Assembly: GCA_024398055.1 (NCBI GenBank)
Contig: CP073749.1
Span: 1,612,594-1,676,593 of the forward strand
DNA: 64,000 nt
DNA from: a bacterium SCSIO 12741
GTDB lineage: Bacteria; Bacteroidota; Bacteroidia; Flavobacteriales_G; Salibacteraceae
Direction: 5' to 3'
Numbering within the stretch: position 1 is the first letter of the stretch; each line of letters begins with the position of its first letter. This document shows, one piece after another, positions 1 to 9,265 of the stretch. Both the position numbers and the translations under genes were made by a program. The notes under the pieces are model-generated. The model had not been told where the DNA came from. It worked only from the letters and a program-made list of their open reading frames with translations, and made no database searches.

Positions 1-1
1 G

Positions 2-1519
2 GTCTTCCATTACCGCCGCTCTATGAAGAGTGCCGTCGTGGTGACGATGCTGTTTATGTTTACCGGTATTTTGATTGTTGTTTACCTGAATCAAACTCCG
101 ATGGAGCCTCGGGAGCGTGATTACGCTTATGTAGGTTCGTTTATGACCTTCTGTATTTGGATTGGATTAGGTCTGTTGGCCTTGTTTGACGCCTTGAAGA
201 GATCGATGAAGCCCGTTATCGCAACAGGCTTGGCGCTCTTGATTTGTCTTCCAATTCCTACTATCCTTATCGCTCAAAACTGGGATGATCACGATCGTTC
301 CGGGCGATACACAGCAAGAGACTTTGCGAAAATGTACCTCGATTCCTGTGAGCCTAACTCGGTTCTTTTCACGAACGGGGATAACGACACCTTCCCACTG
401 TGGTACGTACAGGAGGTAGAAGGATATAGAACAGACGTACGTGTGATTAACCTGAGCCTTTTGAATACCGATTGGTACATTAATCAAATGCGTCGTAAGG
501 CCTACAAATCTGGCCCCGTTCGCTTCACCATTCCTGAGCCAAAATACCGTCAGGGAACTCGTGATTACATTCCCGTAATTGACCGAAACAAAAAGAAGGA
601 ACACGTGGACATCAAGCGTGTGGTTGAATTCTTCACCAATGAGAAGAATCAAGCGGTAATGGGTCAGAATAAGAAGATGAATTACTCCCCTACCAAGCTA
701 TACTCCTTGAAGGTGGATACCAATAAATTCATCAACAACCCATCTATTCCTGAGGAAAAATGGGGCGAGATTGTTCCTGAAATTCAATGGACCGTCGGCC
801 GAAGCTACCTGCTGAAGAAAGACATCATGATGATGGACTTGTTGGCTCACTTCAATTGGGACTTCCCAATTTACTACGCTATTACTACGGGTAATGACGC
901 CTACTTGGGTCTTCAAGGTTACTTCCAGTTGGAAGGATTGACTTATCGTCTGGTACCTTATAAAGCTGCAAGCCCTGATGGACAAACGGGTTATGTACAC
1001 GCTGAAATCATGTATGACAACTTGATGAACAAGTTCCAGTTTGGTAATGTGAAGGATCCAAATGTATACGTGGATCACAACATTTTGAGAATGTGCATGA
1101 ACCTGAGAAACAACTTTGCTCGTTGTGCTGAGGCCTTGCACCGCCAAGGAAAGAACGACAAAGCTCTGGAAGTGCTTGATCGCTGTATGCTTGAAATGCC
1201 AAAAGAGAATGTTCCTTACAACTTCTTTGTACTACCTATTGCTGAGCTCTATTACAAGTTAGGTCAAACGGAAAAGGCGACTGCGATCCTTTCAGAAATG
1301 CGTGAAACCTACGTAGCTGAGTTGGATTACTACTTTGCCCTTGACCGTGATATGTATGCGAAGATTAAGAGTCAGGCGAAACAAACGATTTCTATCCTCT
1401 ACCGATTGAACCTCATGGCCAGTCAATATGTGCCTGGTGATCAGATCACCCAAGATTTGACGGATGATTTCAAGCGTTTGGAGGCTGACTTTAACCGATT
1501 AGAAGGAGTCGCACGTTAA
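2..1519 (+). CDS. DUF2723 family membrane protein, C-terminal part (5' truncated)
   Basis: The reading frame is open from base 2 before the first Met, so the gene runs in from the left edge. Three hydrophobic segments lie near the visible N-terminus. The motif EPRERDYAYVGSF between the first two is characteristic of the DUF2723 family of Bacteroidota membrane proteins, related to TMEM260 and to GT-C protein O-mannosyltransferases. Members usually have about 1000 residues, so roughly half is missing here. After the membrane part comes a soluble region of about 390 residues, ending in helices with a TPR-like look (around the ALEVLDRCMLEMP segment). Whether it transfers sugar is not known from the sequence. 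The stop lies 15 bases before the deacetylase start. Confidence 0.8.
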   Translation, partial: VFHYRRSMKSAVVVTMLFMFTGILIVVYLNQTPMEPRERDYAYVGSFMTFCIWIGLGLLALFDALKRSMKPVIATGLALLICLPIPTILIAQNWDDHDRSGRYTARDFAKMYLDSCEPNSVLFTNGDNDTFPLWYVQEVEGYRTDVRVINLSLLNTDWYINQMRRKAYKSGPVRFTIPEPKYRQGTRDYIPVIDRNKKKEHVDIKRVVEFFTNEKNQAVMGQNKKMNYSPTKLYSLKVDTNKFINNPSIPEEKWGEIVPEIQWTVGRSYLLKKDIMMMDLLAHFNWDFPIYYAITTGNDAYLGLQGYFQLEGLTYRLVPYKAASPDGQTGYVHAEIMYDNLMNKFQFGNVKDPNVYVDHNILRMCMNLRNNFARCAEALHRQGKNDKALEVLDRCMLEMPKENVPYNFFVLPIAELYYKLGQTEKATAILSEMRETYVAELDYYFALDRDMYAKIKSQAKQTISILYRLNLMASQYVPGDQITQDLTDDFKRLEADFNRLEGVAR

Positions 1520-1523
1520 TTCG

Positions 1524-1531
1524 TAACTTTC
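1524..1531 (+). promoter_or_regulatory. -7-like element before the polysaccharide deacetylase
   Basis: TAACTTTC differs at one position from the Bacteroidota -7 consensus TAnnTTTG. It ends three bases before the ATG at 1535, so a transcript from it would be leaderless. No -33 TTG was recognised, and the gene may equally be read from upstream. Confidence 0.3.
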
Positions 1532-1534
1532 CGC

Positions 1535-2155
1535 ATGCCGTATTACCGAACGCCTGATAGCGTTTCCGGACTGCTTCGGAAGTATACCTTTCATTTATCA
1601 CGCCATGAGCGGGTATTGTACCTCACCTTTGATGATGGTCCACACCCGGTAATCACCCCACAAGTGCTTGAATTGCTTGAACATTTTAATGCCAAGGCAA
1701 GCTTCTTTTGTGTAGGTGATAACTTGAGAAAATATCCTGATGTTGCCGAACAGGTGCTTGAAAAAGGGCACTTGATTGGCAATCATACCTTCCATCATTT
1801 GAATGGATGGAAAACAGGAAACAAGTCGTATTTCAAAGATTTTCTCAGGGCCGAAAACCAACATGCCACTCAATGGTTCAGGCCACCCTACGGAAAGATT
1901 AAACCAATTCAGGCTAAAGCCATTTTTCGTACCCATCAAATTGCTATGTGGGATGTTCTCAGCGGCGATTACCGAAAAAGTGATTCCCCGGAGATTTGCA
2001 CCCGGCGTGTCATTCAACACTCTAAACCTGGTAGTATCATCGTGTTTCACGATAGCGAAAAGGCTGAAAAAAATATGCTGCCCGCTCTAAAGAAAACCCT
2101 TGAGTATTTTTCCGATAAAGGGTATCAATTCAAGGCATTACCTCCGCAGGTTTAG
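1535..2155 (+). CDS. Polysaccharide deacetylase (carbohydrate esterase 4, NodB domain)
   Basis: This 206-residue protein is a single CE4/NodB domain, which removes acetyl groups from N-acetylated sugar polymers such as peptidoglycan or chitin-like chains. The defining motifs are present: TFDDGP at residues 31-36 with the catalytic and metal-binding Asp pair, HTFHH with zinc ligands His84 and His88, and RPPYG near residue 116. There is no clear signal peptide; the first 25 residues are polar, so the protein may be cytoplasmic or exported by an unrecognised route. The true polymer substrate cannot be read from the sequence. The stop overlaps the convergent outer-membrane protein gene by four bases. 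Confidence 0.88.
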   Translation: MPYYRTPDSVSGLLRKYTFHLSRHERVLYLTFDDGPHPVITPQVLELLEHFNAKASFFCVGDNLRKYPDVAEQVLEKGHLIGNHTFHHLNGWKTGNKSYFKDFLRAENQHATQWFRPPYGKIKPIQAKAIFRTHQIAMWDVLSGDYRKSDSPEICTRRVIQHSKPGSIIVFHDSEKAEKNMLPALKKTLEYFSDKGYQFKALPPQV

Positions 2156-5100
2156 AAATAAGCCCGTACCCTCATCGTACCTGAATGAATGGTTTTGGTA
2201 TCCTCTGATTGACGACCGCTGTAACTCAAATCCAGCTGAAGGTATTTTCCTATGTTTCGCTGGTAGGATACTTGCCAGGTAGCATTGTTTCCGGGTTGAA
2301 GGCCTTCTAAAATTTCGTAAGCCAGGGAATTGTTGCTCTCCCCTTCGTAGGCTATTCTCAGGTAATTGGCCTCTACCAAAAAGCTTCCTTTGCCCACCTT
2401 ATTGAAACGTAATTCAGATCCTAACTCATTGATTTCTCCCGTTTCTCCACCGAGCGAAATCTCATTTTCCTTCCATTCGTAACGATACTTCAAAGCCATT
2501 CTGAAAGCAATACCCGGTTGGTAGGTGAGCTTGGGCTGAACGGAATAATAATCGATGCTAAAGTTTCGACTCGTGGCATATTCAGCATCGCTGAACTGGT
2601 CTCCTTGGGTTGCTTCCACCTCCATCAAATACAAGCGCTTAATGTTCAGTCGAGCACGGATTTTATTGAAAATATTGGCCCTGGATTCCAGTCCGCTTGT
2701 AAGCAATGTTCGGCTTCGGATATCCTGATAGGTCCAGTCCATTCCAAAAATCTGGTGGGTTCGATTGAAATACACCGTGTTTCTTAAGGATGAATTAAGC
2801 GCTACCAACTGAGAATCGATACCGGCACTGGGAAGTGGGTTAAAACGAGCGTCAAAGTCTTCATTTTCCGTCTTGCGACTTATCCGGTAGGCCGTTTGAT
2901 TCGCAAAGGCAGAAAGGAGTTTGCGGATACCTTTCTTACTCCGCCATATTCGCGCAGGATTGATGTAAAGCGTTTGGTTAAACTGATTAGAAAACGTCTT
3001 CACGTATTCATCCGTCACATTAAAGATCCGGATATAGTCCGCTTCATCCTGAAATGCTGCAATCTCAAATTCATTGAGTTCCTCAATTCCATTTTCATTG
3101 TAGTCGATCCAGGTATACACACCTTGGCCACTGGCCACTTTTATGTAACGGATCTCTCTTTTCGCTTCCAACCCCGATCCTACTTCATAAAAAGAACCCG
3201 CCGTTACAGCTCCTTTGAACAGGTTAAGATTGTATTCCAACCTGCTTAGCAGGTTTTCATCTGGTTCGGAAGCAGCAATAGATTCATTGCGAATTTCAAG
3301 TTTCCGATAGGTGGTTCTGGCGGCCACTTGAAGTTGACGCATTTTCCGCCAATGGATGGATGCCCCATAGCTCTCTCCAAAAGTGGCTGGAGAAATTCTG
3401 TTTTCCACAGCTTTATCATCTTCCCGTTGGTTGTAAAACACCCGATATCCGAATTGATTACTGTCTCCTGTCTCCACAAAAAACTCTCGTTCCCAAAACC
3501 GGTAGGCCGCACTGGACAAGGTATCAGCTGCCGGATCAAATATTCGGTTGTCCTCTCGGTCATCCCGGTATCCCAGCCATAGGTTCCACACTTTTTTCTT
3601 GAGCAAGGTTTTATGGCGGATAAATTCAGACTTGCTCATTTCACCATCCGTGGTCAAGGCACTTCCTGTAAAATCCAAATGAATGCCCCCCGTTTTGTAC
3701 TGAGCCAAGAGATTGGCCTTATTGGCTTGGTACTGGCTTTCTGCAAAAAAACCTTGCCAGTTCAACTCAACCTTACGCACCGGACTCTTTTGCAAACTCA
3801 CTCCAGCCTGGGCAATGTTTTGTTCAGCAACCAAGTTGAGGTCTCTCAGGTTCCAATCCCGGTAAAATTCCACCGTTCGAATCCGTTCTATTTCACTAAA
3901 ATGTTTGCTCCAATGCTCGATGGCCACTTCAGGCACTAATGCCCAGCCTTTGGGGTCTTCTGCCAGCGCAAATTGATGCTTCCAGCCGGCCTTAGCTGCA
4001 TAACCCACATCGTCGTCACTGTCCAAGTCGGAGAACGTATTGATGTCGTTTTTGCTGATCGCCGCTTCCCCGGTAACGCTCGATCCTTTCTTGTATTTCC
4101 AGGCACCACCGAACGTGGCCATTTGCTTTTGAGAAGGGGCATATAAAACGGTTATCGGAGCATGCGTTCCTTGCCTGACTCCAGCCAGCGGCTCAATCCA
4201 TTGAAATACGCGACCATTGGCCACTGTATTTACCTGGATATAATCTCCCGCTCCAGGCGGAACCTCAGTAAAAGTCACTCGGTAAAAAGCACTGTCGGGG
4301 TTGTTGGAATAAACCAAAACGGAATCATAGCCCAGGCTATCCACCATCTTGTACAGAATCTCGTTTTCGTTAAACTCCACTTGCTTCGGGCTCCAGGAAT
4401 AGGCGTTGTCCAAACTATCTCCAACCTGGGTCAAAATCTGTTTTTGCTCATCCGATAGATCCTGCTGTAAGCTTTGGTTCTTGGCGTCCTGCTCGGAGTA
4501 CAAATTGAAATCAAGGGTCAGGTTTTTGTACTGGTAGTGATCCGAAAATTGGACCAGGGAGCGGGTATAATTCTGGTCAGAATATTGAAATTCCACCACA
4601 ATCCTTTTGTCTTTGGTGATGATTTGCTTAGCCGTAAAGGTGATCTCTGCGGTATTGTAGTTGATCACATAATCCTGATCTTGCCCTCTCACCAAAAGCC
4701 GACCATCTATAAATACTCGCTCCGTACCAGACAGGATGATGATGTAGGATTCATTTTCAGCTCCCATCAAGCGATAGGGACCTTGGTTACCCTCCACACC
4801 CTGAATGATGTTTCTGGAAAACTTACCCCGACTCAAAGCCCCGCTGAGCTTCACCTTCATCTTGCCACGATCCAGGGTATCAGGTCTATTCTTGCCCACA
4901 TAAAATTTGGCCTCTCCGCTCAGTCCTTGAGCTTTTTTGAGGTATCGCATAAAATAGCTTTGCGGTGGGTTTAACTTAAAATCACCAGCCACAAGCTTGA
5001 CTTTGTCGTTGTATACCTGGATGTAGACCTGGTCAAAATCCTGAAGCTGCTGGGTATTTCCATCCGGTTGAATCGGGACATTTTCGTCGGTAATGGCAGC

Positions 5101-5646
5101 CAAAACGTAAAGGTTATCAGCAATTTTTCCACTCAATTGTAAATTCAAGCTGGAGCTTACACTTACATCCCGGTTGTTTCCAAATCCAATTCCCCGACTG
5201 ATGCTACCACTCTTTTCCAGACCACCCAATTCAAAAACGTCCTGCTTCTGGGCATCCTTACCGGTGTATCGAAATGGATTTTGAAGGCTGGTTATTTTAG
5301 GGTTGATTCGATCCGGGTTCTTGTGGTAGTATTCCTCATAAAAACTAAAGGGAAAGGTGCGGTATTGAACCTTTACACGAGGGTATTGGTTTCGAAATTC
5401 AGGTGTGGTAACCAATTCGCCCGTTAGGGGTATTAACTCATACAACGCTGTATCGATGGGAGTGCCCGTTTCTGTGGTCAGCTTAAACGAATGGGCAATT
5501 ATGGATAGGCTATCCATTCGCACCGTGTCTTCCATCAATGGAATCCACTTAGACTGAGACGAACTTCCAGGGCGCTGTGACCAAGCCGAGTTTATCACTC
5601 CGACGATCAGAAGTAGGCCAAAAAACGTCTTAATCCCAGATTTCAT
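2152..5646 (-). CDS. Large predicted outer-membrane beta-barrel protein of unknown function
   Basis: A 1164-residue exported protein. The ATG at 5646 directly precedes a signal peptide (MKSGIKTFFGLLLIVGV, cleavage near SAWSQ). A TTG four codons upstream would also be open, but it adds nothing signal-like. Most of the chain is alternating aromatic/polar beta strand, ending in a C-terminal Phe (RVRAYF), as in outer-membrane barrels. An insert around residues 290-370 (GTERVFIDGRLL, YNTAEITFT) looks like a beta-sandwich. The text resembles conserved Bacteroidota surface proteins of SprA-like flavour, but it is half the length of SprA and I cannot assign a named family. It ends the minus-strand ExbD/VWA cluster and could be its outer-membrane partner (inference). 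Confidence 0.7.
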   Translation of the reverse strand: MKSGIKTFFGLLLIVGVINSAWSQRPGSSSQSKWIPLMEDTVRMDSLSIIAHSFKLTTETGTPIDTALYELIPLTGELVTTPEFRNQYPRVKVQYRTFPFSFYEEYYHKNPDRINPKITSLQNPFRYTGKDAQKQDVFELGGLEKSGSISRGIGFGNNRDVSVSSSLNLQLSGKIADNLYVLAAITDENVPIQPDGNTQQLQDFDQVYIQVYNDKVKLVAGDFKLNPPQSYFMRYLKKAQGLSGEAKFYVGKNRPDTLDRGKMKVKLSGALSRGKFSRNIIQGVEGNQGPYRLMGAENESYIIILSGTERVFIDGRLLVRGQDQDYVINYNTAEITFTAKQIITKDKRIVVEFQYSDQNYTRSLVQFSDHYQYKNLTLDFNLYSEQDAKNQSLQQDLSDEQKQILTQVGDSLDNAYSWSPKQVEFNENEILYKMVDSLGYDSVLVYSNNPDSAFYRVTFTEVPPGAGDYIQVNTVANGRVFQWIEPLAGVRQGTHAPITVLYAPSQKQMATFGGAWKYKKGSSVTGEAAISKNDINTFSDLDSDDDVGYAAKAGWKHQFALAEDPKGWALVPEVAIEHWSKHFSEIERIRTVEFYRDWNLRDLNLVAEQNIAQAGVSLQKSPVRKVELNWQGFFAESQYQANKANLLAQYKTGGIHLDFTGSALTTDGEMSKSEFIRHKTLLKKKVWNLWLGYRDDREDNRIFDPAADTLSSAAYRFWEREFFVETGDSNQFGYRVFYNQREDDKAVENRISPATFGESYGASIHWRKMRQLQVAARTTYRKLEIRNESIAASEPDENLLSRLEYNLNLFKGAVTAGSFYEVGSGLEAKREIRYIKVASGQGVYTWIDYNENGIEELNEFEIAAFQDEADYIRIFNVTDEYVKTFSNQFNQTLYINPARIWRSKKGIRKLLSAFANQTAYRISRKTENEDFDARFNPLPSAGIDSQLVALNSSLRNTVYFNRTHQIFGMDWTYQDIRSRTLLTSGLESRANIFNKIRARLNIKRLYLMEVEATQGDQFSDAEYATSRNFSIDYYSVQPKLTYQPGIAFRMALKYRYEWKENEISLGGETGEINELGSELRFNKVGKGSFLVEANYLRIAYEGESNNSLAYEILEGLQPGNNATWQVSYQRNIGKYLQLDLSYSGRQSEDTKTIHSGTMRVRAYF

Positions 5647-5796
5647 ACCAGCACCCAAAGGTATCCATTATCCTTGCCGCAAGGCCAATTTGAGCGCTAC
5701 AGCAAGAACACAAGCAAACGTCTTAAGTGGGAACGAAGTATGTAAGCCAGCTACCGATTCGTAGAAGTTCCGTTTTTTGGTTTGAGCGAGCCGGAA

Positions 5797-6240
5797 TTAG
5801 GGGTAGGTACTGTAGAGCAATTTGAACGCTCTACTCTTTCGAAGTTCTTGTTTTACCTGAGTCACATTTTCCATACGAGCCTCTTGATCAACCTTTAAGG
5901 ATGCCGTCCATTTTCCTCGTTCTGCCTCCGAGTGTCGGTTCACCTCTTGTTCCACAAAGGCCCCAATCTCGGATGGGTCGGCAAAGGCATCGTTTAGTTG
6001 CACCCGGGCAACACGACCATAACGTGCGGTATCAATGGGTGAGCCAATGTAGATGTAACTAACCAACGATCGATTTTGAATTCGTTCGGCTTCGCTGGCA
6101 TGAGGTTCTCTAATCTTAAGCAACAGATTTTTTTGCTGCATAACCGTTACCGTCATAAAAAAGAACAATAGAATGAATACAATATCCGGCAGGGACGATG
6201 TGGATATAGTTGACTGCTTTCCTTTCTTCTTTTTTCCCAT
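5797..6240 (-). CDS. ExbD/TolR-family protein, second copy of the short type
   Basis: This 147-residue biopolymer transport protein has a short Lys-rich cytoplasmic N-terminus, one membrane segment at about residues 16-37, and a periplasmic domain. Asp19 at the start of the membrane helix (SLPDIVF) matches the proton-pathway Asp of ExbD/TolR. It is clearly paralogous to the protein at 10349-10816: both have SLPDIVF, then NRSLV or NKSLV followed by YIYIGSP, then QLNDAFA and VTQVKQELRK. It starts 12 bases after the longer ExbD stops. Such proteins use the proton-motive force together with an ExbB/TolQ pentamer. No second exbB is present here, so it may share the one at 11838-12722. Confidence 0.85.
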   Translation of the reverse strand: MGKKKKGKQSTISTSSLPDIVFILLFFFMTVTVMQQKNLLLKIREPHASEAERIQNRSLVSYIYIGSPIDTARYGRVARVQLNDAFADPSEIGAFVEQEVNRHSEAERGKWTASLKVDQEARMENVTQVKQELRKSRAFKLLYSTYP

Positions 6241-6251
6241 AATTCTCCTCT

Positions 6252-6833
6252 TTATCGTTCAGACACATAGGGCGTGGCCTCAGATATCCTCATCGGACAA
6301 AGTTTTCTGATGGCCAGCACCTTTTCCTTTTCACCTTTCTCAATTAACTCCTCATAAGTGATGCCAAATTCTTTCCGGGCCAATTCGTTTCTCGCTTCTT
6401 TATAGGCACGAGCCAGCTCATTTTGTACCTGGATATATTGGTTATAGCTGGTTTTGGCGTCATTCTGAAGGGAAATCAGTTGCCTGGAAACCATCCTTTT
6501 TCCGAGCCCCGGAATCTCTTTTTCCCTCTTTTCCGGTAAATGGTCCAGGTTATCCGGATTGAGAATAAACTCTCGCACTTTGTCTTTAAGCTCCTGCACC
6601 GGAAGCAACTCTCCTTCAACAAGCAGCTCATCCTGCCCATTGATCAGGACGATCATTAAATTTCTCTTTCGCTCAACAGGCGGGTGAGTTACGTCATTAT
6701 CTGGAGGCAGAATTCGGCCGAGGCCATACTCCGTATCCATCGTGGTGGTTACCAGAAAAAAGACCAAAAGCAAAAAAGCGATATCGGCCATTGAACTGGC
6801 ATTGATAGAGGGTAATTCTTTGAAGTATTTCAT
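6252..6833 (-). CDS. ExbD/TolR-family protein, second copy of the long type
   Basis: A 193-residue ExbD-like protein. The stretch [19 protein letters not shown], with Asp17 in the single membrane helix, is identical to that of the protein at 10819-11406, while the periplasmic part has diverged. The periplasmic domain is longer than in the neighbouring short ExbD and includes a basic, Glu-rich middle. The pair 6252-6833 plus 5797-6240 repeats the order long-short seen at 10349-11406, so a two-gene unit was duplicated. A 12-bp perfect hairpin ends one base before the ATG (separate entry), which may limit translation. Confidence 0.85.
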   Translation of the reverse strand: MKYFKELPSINASSMADIAFLLLVFFLVTTTMDTEYGLGRILPPDNDVTHPPVERKRNLMIVLINGQDELLVEGELLPVQELKDKVREFILNPDNLDHLPEKREKEIPGLGKRMVSRQLISLQNDAKTSYNQYIQVQNELARAYKEARNELARKEFGITYEELIEKGEKEKVLAIRKLCPMRISEATPYVSER

Positions 6834-6834
6834 G

Positions 6835-6863
6835 GTTTGGAATTTGAATCACAAATTCCAAAC
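6835..6863 (-). promoter_or_regulatory. Perfect 12-bp hairpin abutting the exbD start codon
   Basis: The arms GTTTGGAATTTG and CAAATTCCAAAC pair perfectly around a 5-base loop. On the minus strand the 3' arm ends one base before the ATG at 6833. There is no following U-run, so it does not look like an intrinsic terminator. It fills most of the 44-base gap between the VWA gene and the second exbD pair. A role in translation control, RNA processing or differential stability is an inference. Confidence 0.55.
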
Positions 6864-6877
6864 TCTGTGCCAACTTG

Positions 6878-9175
6878 TTAGTTTTTAACCACTTTAACAT
6901 TTCCATTCTTGGCCAACTGGTCAACGGCGAGAACATAACCGGTCAACTCATCCACCAGTTTTTTGACATCTTCATCCTTCGCTTCAGGAAACAACTCCTG
7001 CACTTGATCCAAGCAGCCTTCAACGGCAACTTTAGCCTCTAGGAAATTCTCCTTTTCCAAAGCTTCGATAAGCACTTTGATACTTTGATTCATGATGGCC
7101 ACGGCATACAATTTCTTAAACTCCCGATCGAGAATTACCTGCATTCTTCCCGTAGCTGGTTCCCATTTCAAATAGGCTTTTTGAGTCAAGCGTTCTTGTT
7201 TCCCAGTCTCGGCATCCCGGTAATCCAATTCGATTGTAACCGGTTCATTTTCGATGGATTGATCCGGCTTAATTAAGTTAAACTGCGCCAAAGTAACCTT
7301 CTGGTAATTTCTATAAACCGTTCCCAATTCCACTTGAACTCGATCCTTTTCTGTTTTTTTGACCTCAGCTCCAAAGAGTTCCTTGAATCGAATTTTTTGA
7401 TTGAATTGGATGGAGAGAACCACATTTTCTGCTACTGGAGCTATGATGCCGTTTAATTGTTTTCTGAAGGTTTGTTCAATTTCCTTCCCGCCCACAGCTT
7501 GGGAAAGTAAGCCGCCGTGGTTTTGAGTAATCAACTTTAACAAGGCATAGTTATAGTTGTTTCCTACTCCTATGGCAGAAATGTCAATCCCTTTGGCTGT
7601 ATAGCTGTTCGCCATATCTACTACTTCTTTAGGAGGTCTGGAGCCATATCCATCCGTGAGTAGAATAACCTGTTGAGGGCGATCGGGAGATTGAATTTCA
7701 AGCATTTTCTGGAAGGCCATTTCCAGTCCGTTGTAGATCCGAGTGCCCCCTCCAGCTTCCAACTCCTCCACTCTTTCTTTTAACAGTGCTCCATTCTGTA
7801 CCTCACCTATCGGTTGTCGCTCTGATGCCGTCTCGTTGAAAGCATATAACCCTACCCGATCTCCAGGAATCAAATCCGGAATCAAATTGGCCATGGATAC
7901 TTTCACCGCATCCAATCGATCGTAACCCGCCATGGATCCACTTTTATCGATAACGAACGCCAAATCAACTTCCTTGGTTCTCTTAACAGGCTCAGGAGTG
8001 CCCTTCACACCAATTTGAAGCACGGCTTCCCGAGAAGTGCTCTTCACGCGGTCATTACCCCAATTCAGGAAGAGACCAATTTTCTTTCCGTGATCCGGCG
8101 CAGGAAGGTTCTTGGTTAAAAAGGATTCGAATTCCTGTATAAAAGCGCTTTCTCGTGTTGGCAGGTATCGCTCTGGATATTGCAACCTTGGGTTGGGCTG
8201 GTAAGTTATTTGCATGAATTTATGGGCGAGTCCCGAGGTCTTTTCCAAATTGATCACATCTACATCACGCTGAAACTCAAATTGGATGAGGTATTTTTCC
8301 TTTTTAGGGAGCAAAAACGTAGCTTTCCCATCGGCATCCGCTTTTGAATAAAACACCTTGTTGCTACCTATTTGATTCAGATAAATGGGCCCGCCCTTCT
8401 TTAGGTTATTCACCTGCATTTTAAACTGTACCCTTGCCGTTGTAGGAGGTTCATCGGGTTTGATACTTTGAATTAGGGTATCGTTCTTTTCCCATTCCTT
8501 AATCTCTGTAGGAACATAAGTATAGCTAAGGGAGTGGATGCTTTCTCGGGAAATTTCAGGAGTATAACCGTGGTTTTTGATTCCATCCAAATCCACAATG
8601 TAAGCTTCGCCAATGGGCACTTGAAAACTGGCCAACCCAGTTGAGTTGGTTTTGGATTGGTATTGCACGCCTTTTTGTGGCCCCAAAAGGCTTACCGGAA
8701 CATCGCGCACCCCTTTTTTCTCTTTGTTTTTTACCTTAATCTGAACGACGGCCATTCCCCTACTCGGCTGCCGATAAACCTTTCCGGTTTGATCAACCGA
8801 TTCAAAGGTTTGTCCCTTCCGAGCTTTTCGTAAAGCCTCTTCCCGTTGAATGGTAGCCAAATCATAGGCTATGGTCATGGACCCAGACCCCATGGCCCCT
8901 TCTTTGATTCTAATCTGTTTATAATCAGGTAAGCCGTTTAGGCTCACTGCCCATTCTCCGGCAGGTATTTCAAACTCCACCTGCCCCGTAGAATTGGTTC
9001 TGGCTTCAAGCACTTCTCCAGTATTCTGTTCCTTCCACCAAATTCGGACATTGGGTTGGCTTTGTCCCCGGTAATTTTTGACGGTTATGTGGTAGGTAAA
9101 TTCGGTTTGAGACCAGGAATAGGAAGAAAAAAGGCATAGCAATGCCAGGGTAAATACCGATGCTAAAAATTTCAT
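6878..9175 (-). CDS. Exported von Willebrand factor A (VWA) domain protein with Ig-like modules
   Basis: A 765-residue protein with a signal peptide (cleavage near SYSWSQ). The N-terminal 330 residues hold about three beta-sandwich modules of the kind that follow the pattern TNSTGQVEFEIPAGEW or TNSTGLASFQVPIGEA (carboxypeptidase-regulatory/prealbumin-like). A VWA domain spans about residues 400-575. Its MIDAS motif DKSGS is intact at Asp410, Ser412 and Ser414, and LLTDGYG supplies the later Asp, so metal-dependent ligand binding is likely. The C-terminal 180 residues are beta-rich then helical. No transmembrane anchor or lipobox is visible, suggesting a soluble periplasmic protein. It lies between two ExbD pairs and probably acts with them (inference from context). 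Confidence 0.82.
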   Translation of the reverse strand: MKFLASVFTLALLCLFSSYSWSQTEFTYHITVKNYRGQSQPNVRIWWKEQNTGEVLEARTNSTGQVEFEIPAGEWAVSLNGLPDYKQIRIKEGAMGSGSMTIAYDLATIQREEALRKARKGQTFESVDQTGKVYRQPSRGMAVVQIKVKNKEKKGVRDVPVSLLGPQKGVQYQSKTNSTGLASFQVPIGEAYIVDLDGIKNHGYTPEISRESIHSLSYTYVPTEIKEWEKNDTLIQSIKPDEPPTTARVQFKMQVNNLKKGGPIYLNQIGSNKVFYSKADADGKATFLLPKKEKYLIQFEFQRDVDVINLEKTSGLAHKFMQITYQPNPRLQYPERYLPTRESAFIQEFESFLTKNLPAPDHGKKIGLFLNWGNDRVKSTSREAVLQIGVKGTPEPVKRTKEVDLAFVIDKSGSMAGYDRLDAVKVSMANLIPDLIPGDRVGLYAFNETASERQPIGEVQNGALLKERVEELEAGGGTRIYNGLEMAFQKMLEIQSPDRPQQVILLTDGYGSRPPKEVVDMANSYTAKGIDISAIGVGNNYNYALLKLITQNHGGLLSQAVGGKEIEQTFRKQLNGIIAPVAENVVLSIQFNQKIRFKELFGAEVKKTEKDRVQVELGTVYRNYQKVTLAQFNLIKPDQSIENEPVTIELDYRDAETGKQERLTQKAYLKWEPATGRMQVILDREFKKLYAVAIMNQSIKVLIEALEKENFLEAKVAVEGCLDQVQELFPEAKDEDVKKLVDELTGYVLAVDQLAKNGNVKVVKN

Positions 9176-9265
9176 AATGTGTGGATTAGGCTTATTTAGC
9201 TAACGAAAACGAAACCCATATATTTTGGCAGGATGGCTAATTTCTCTCCGTACCGATAGAAAGCA

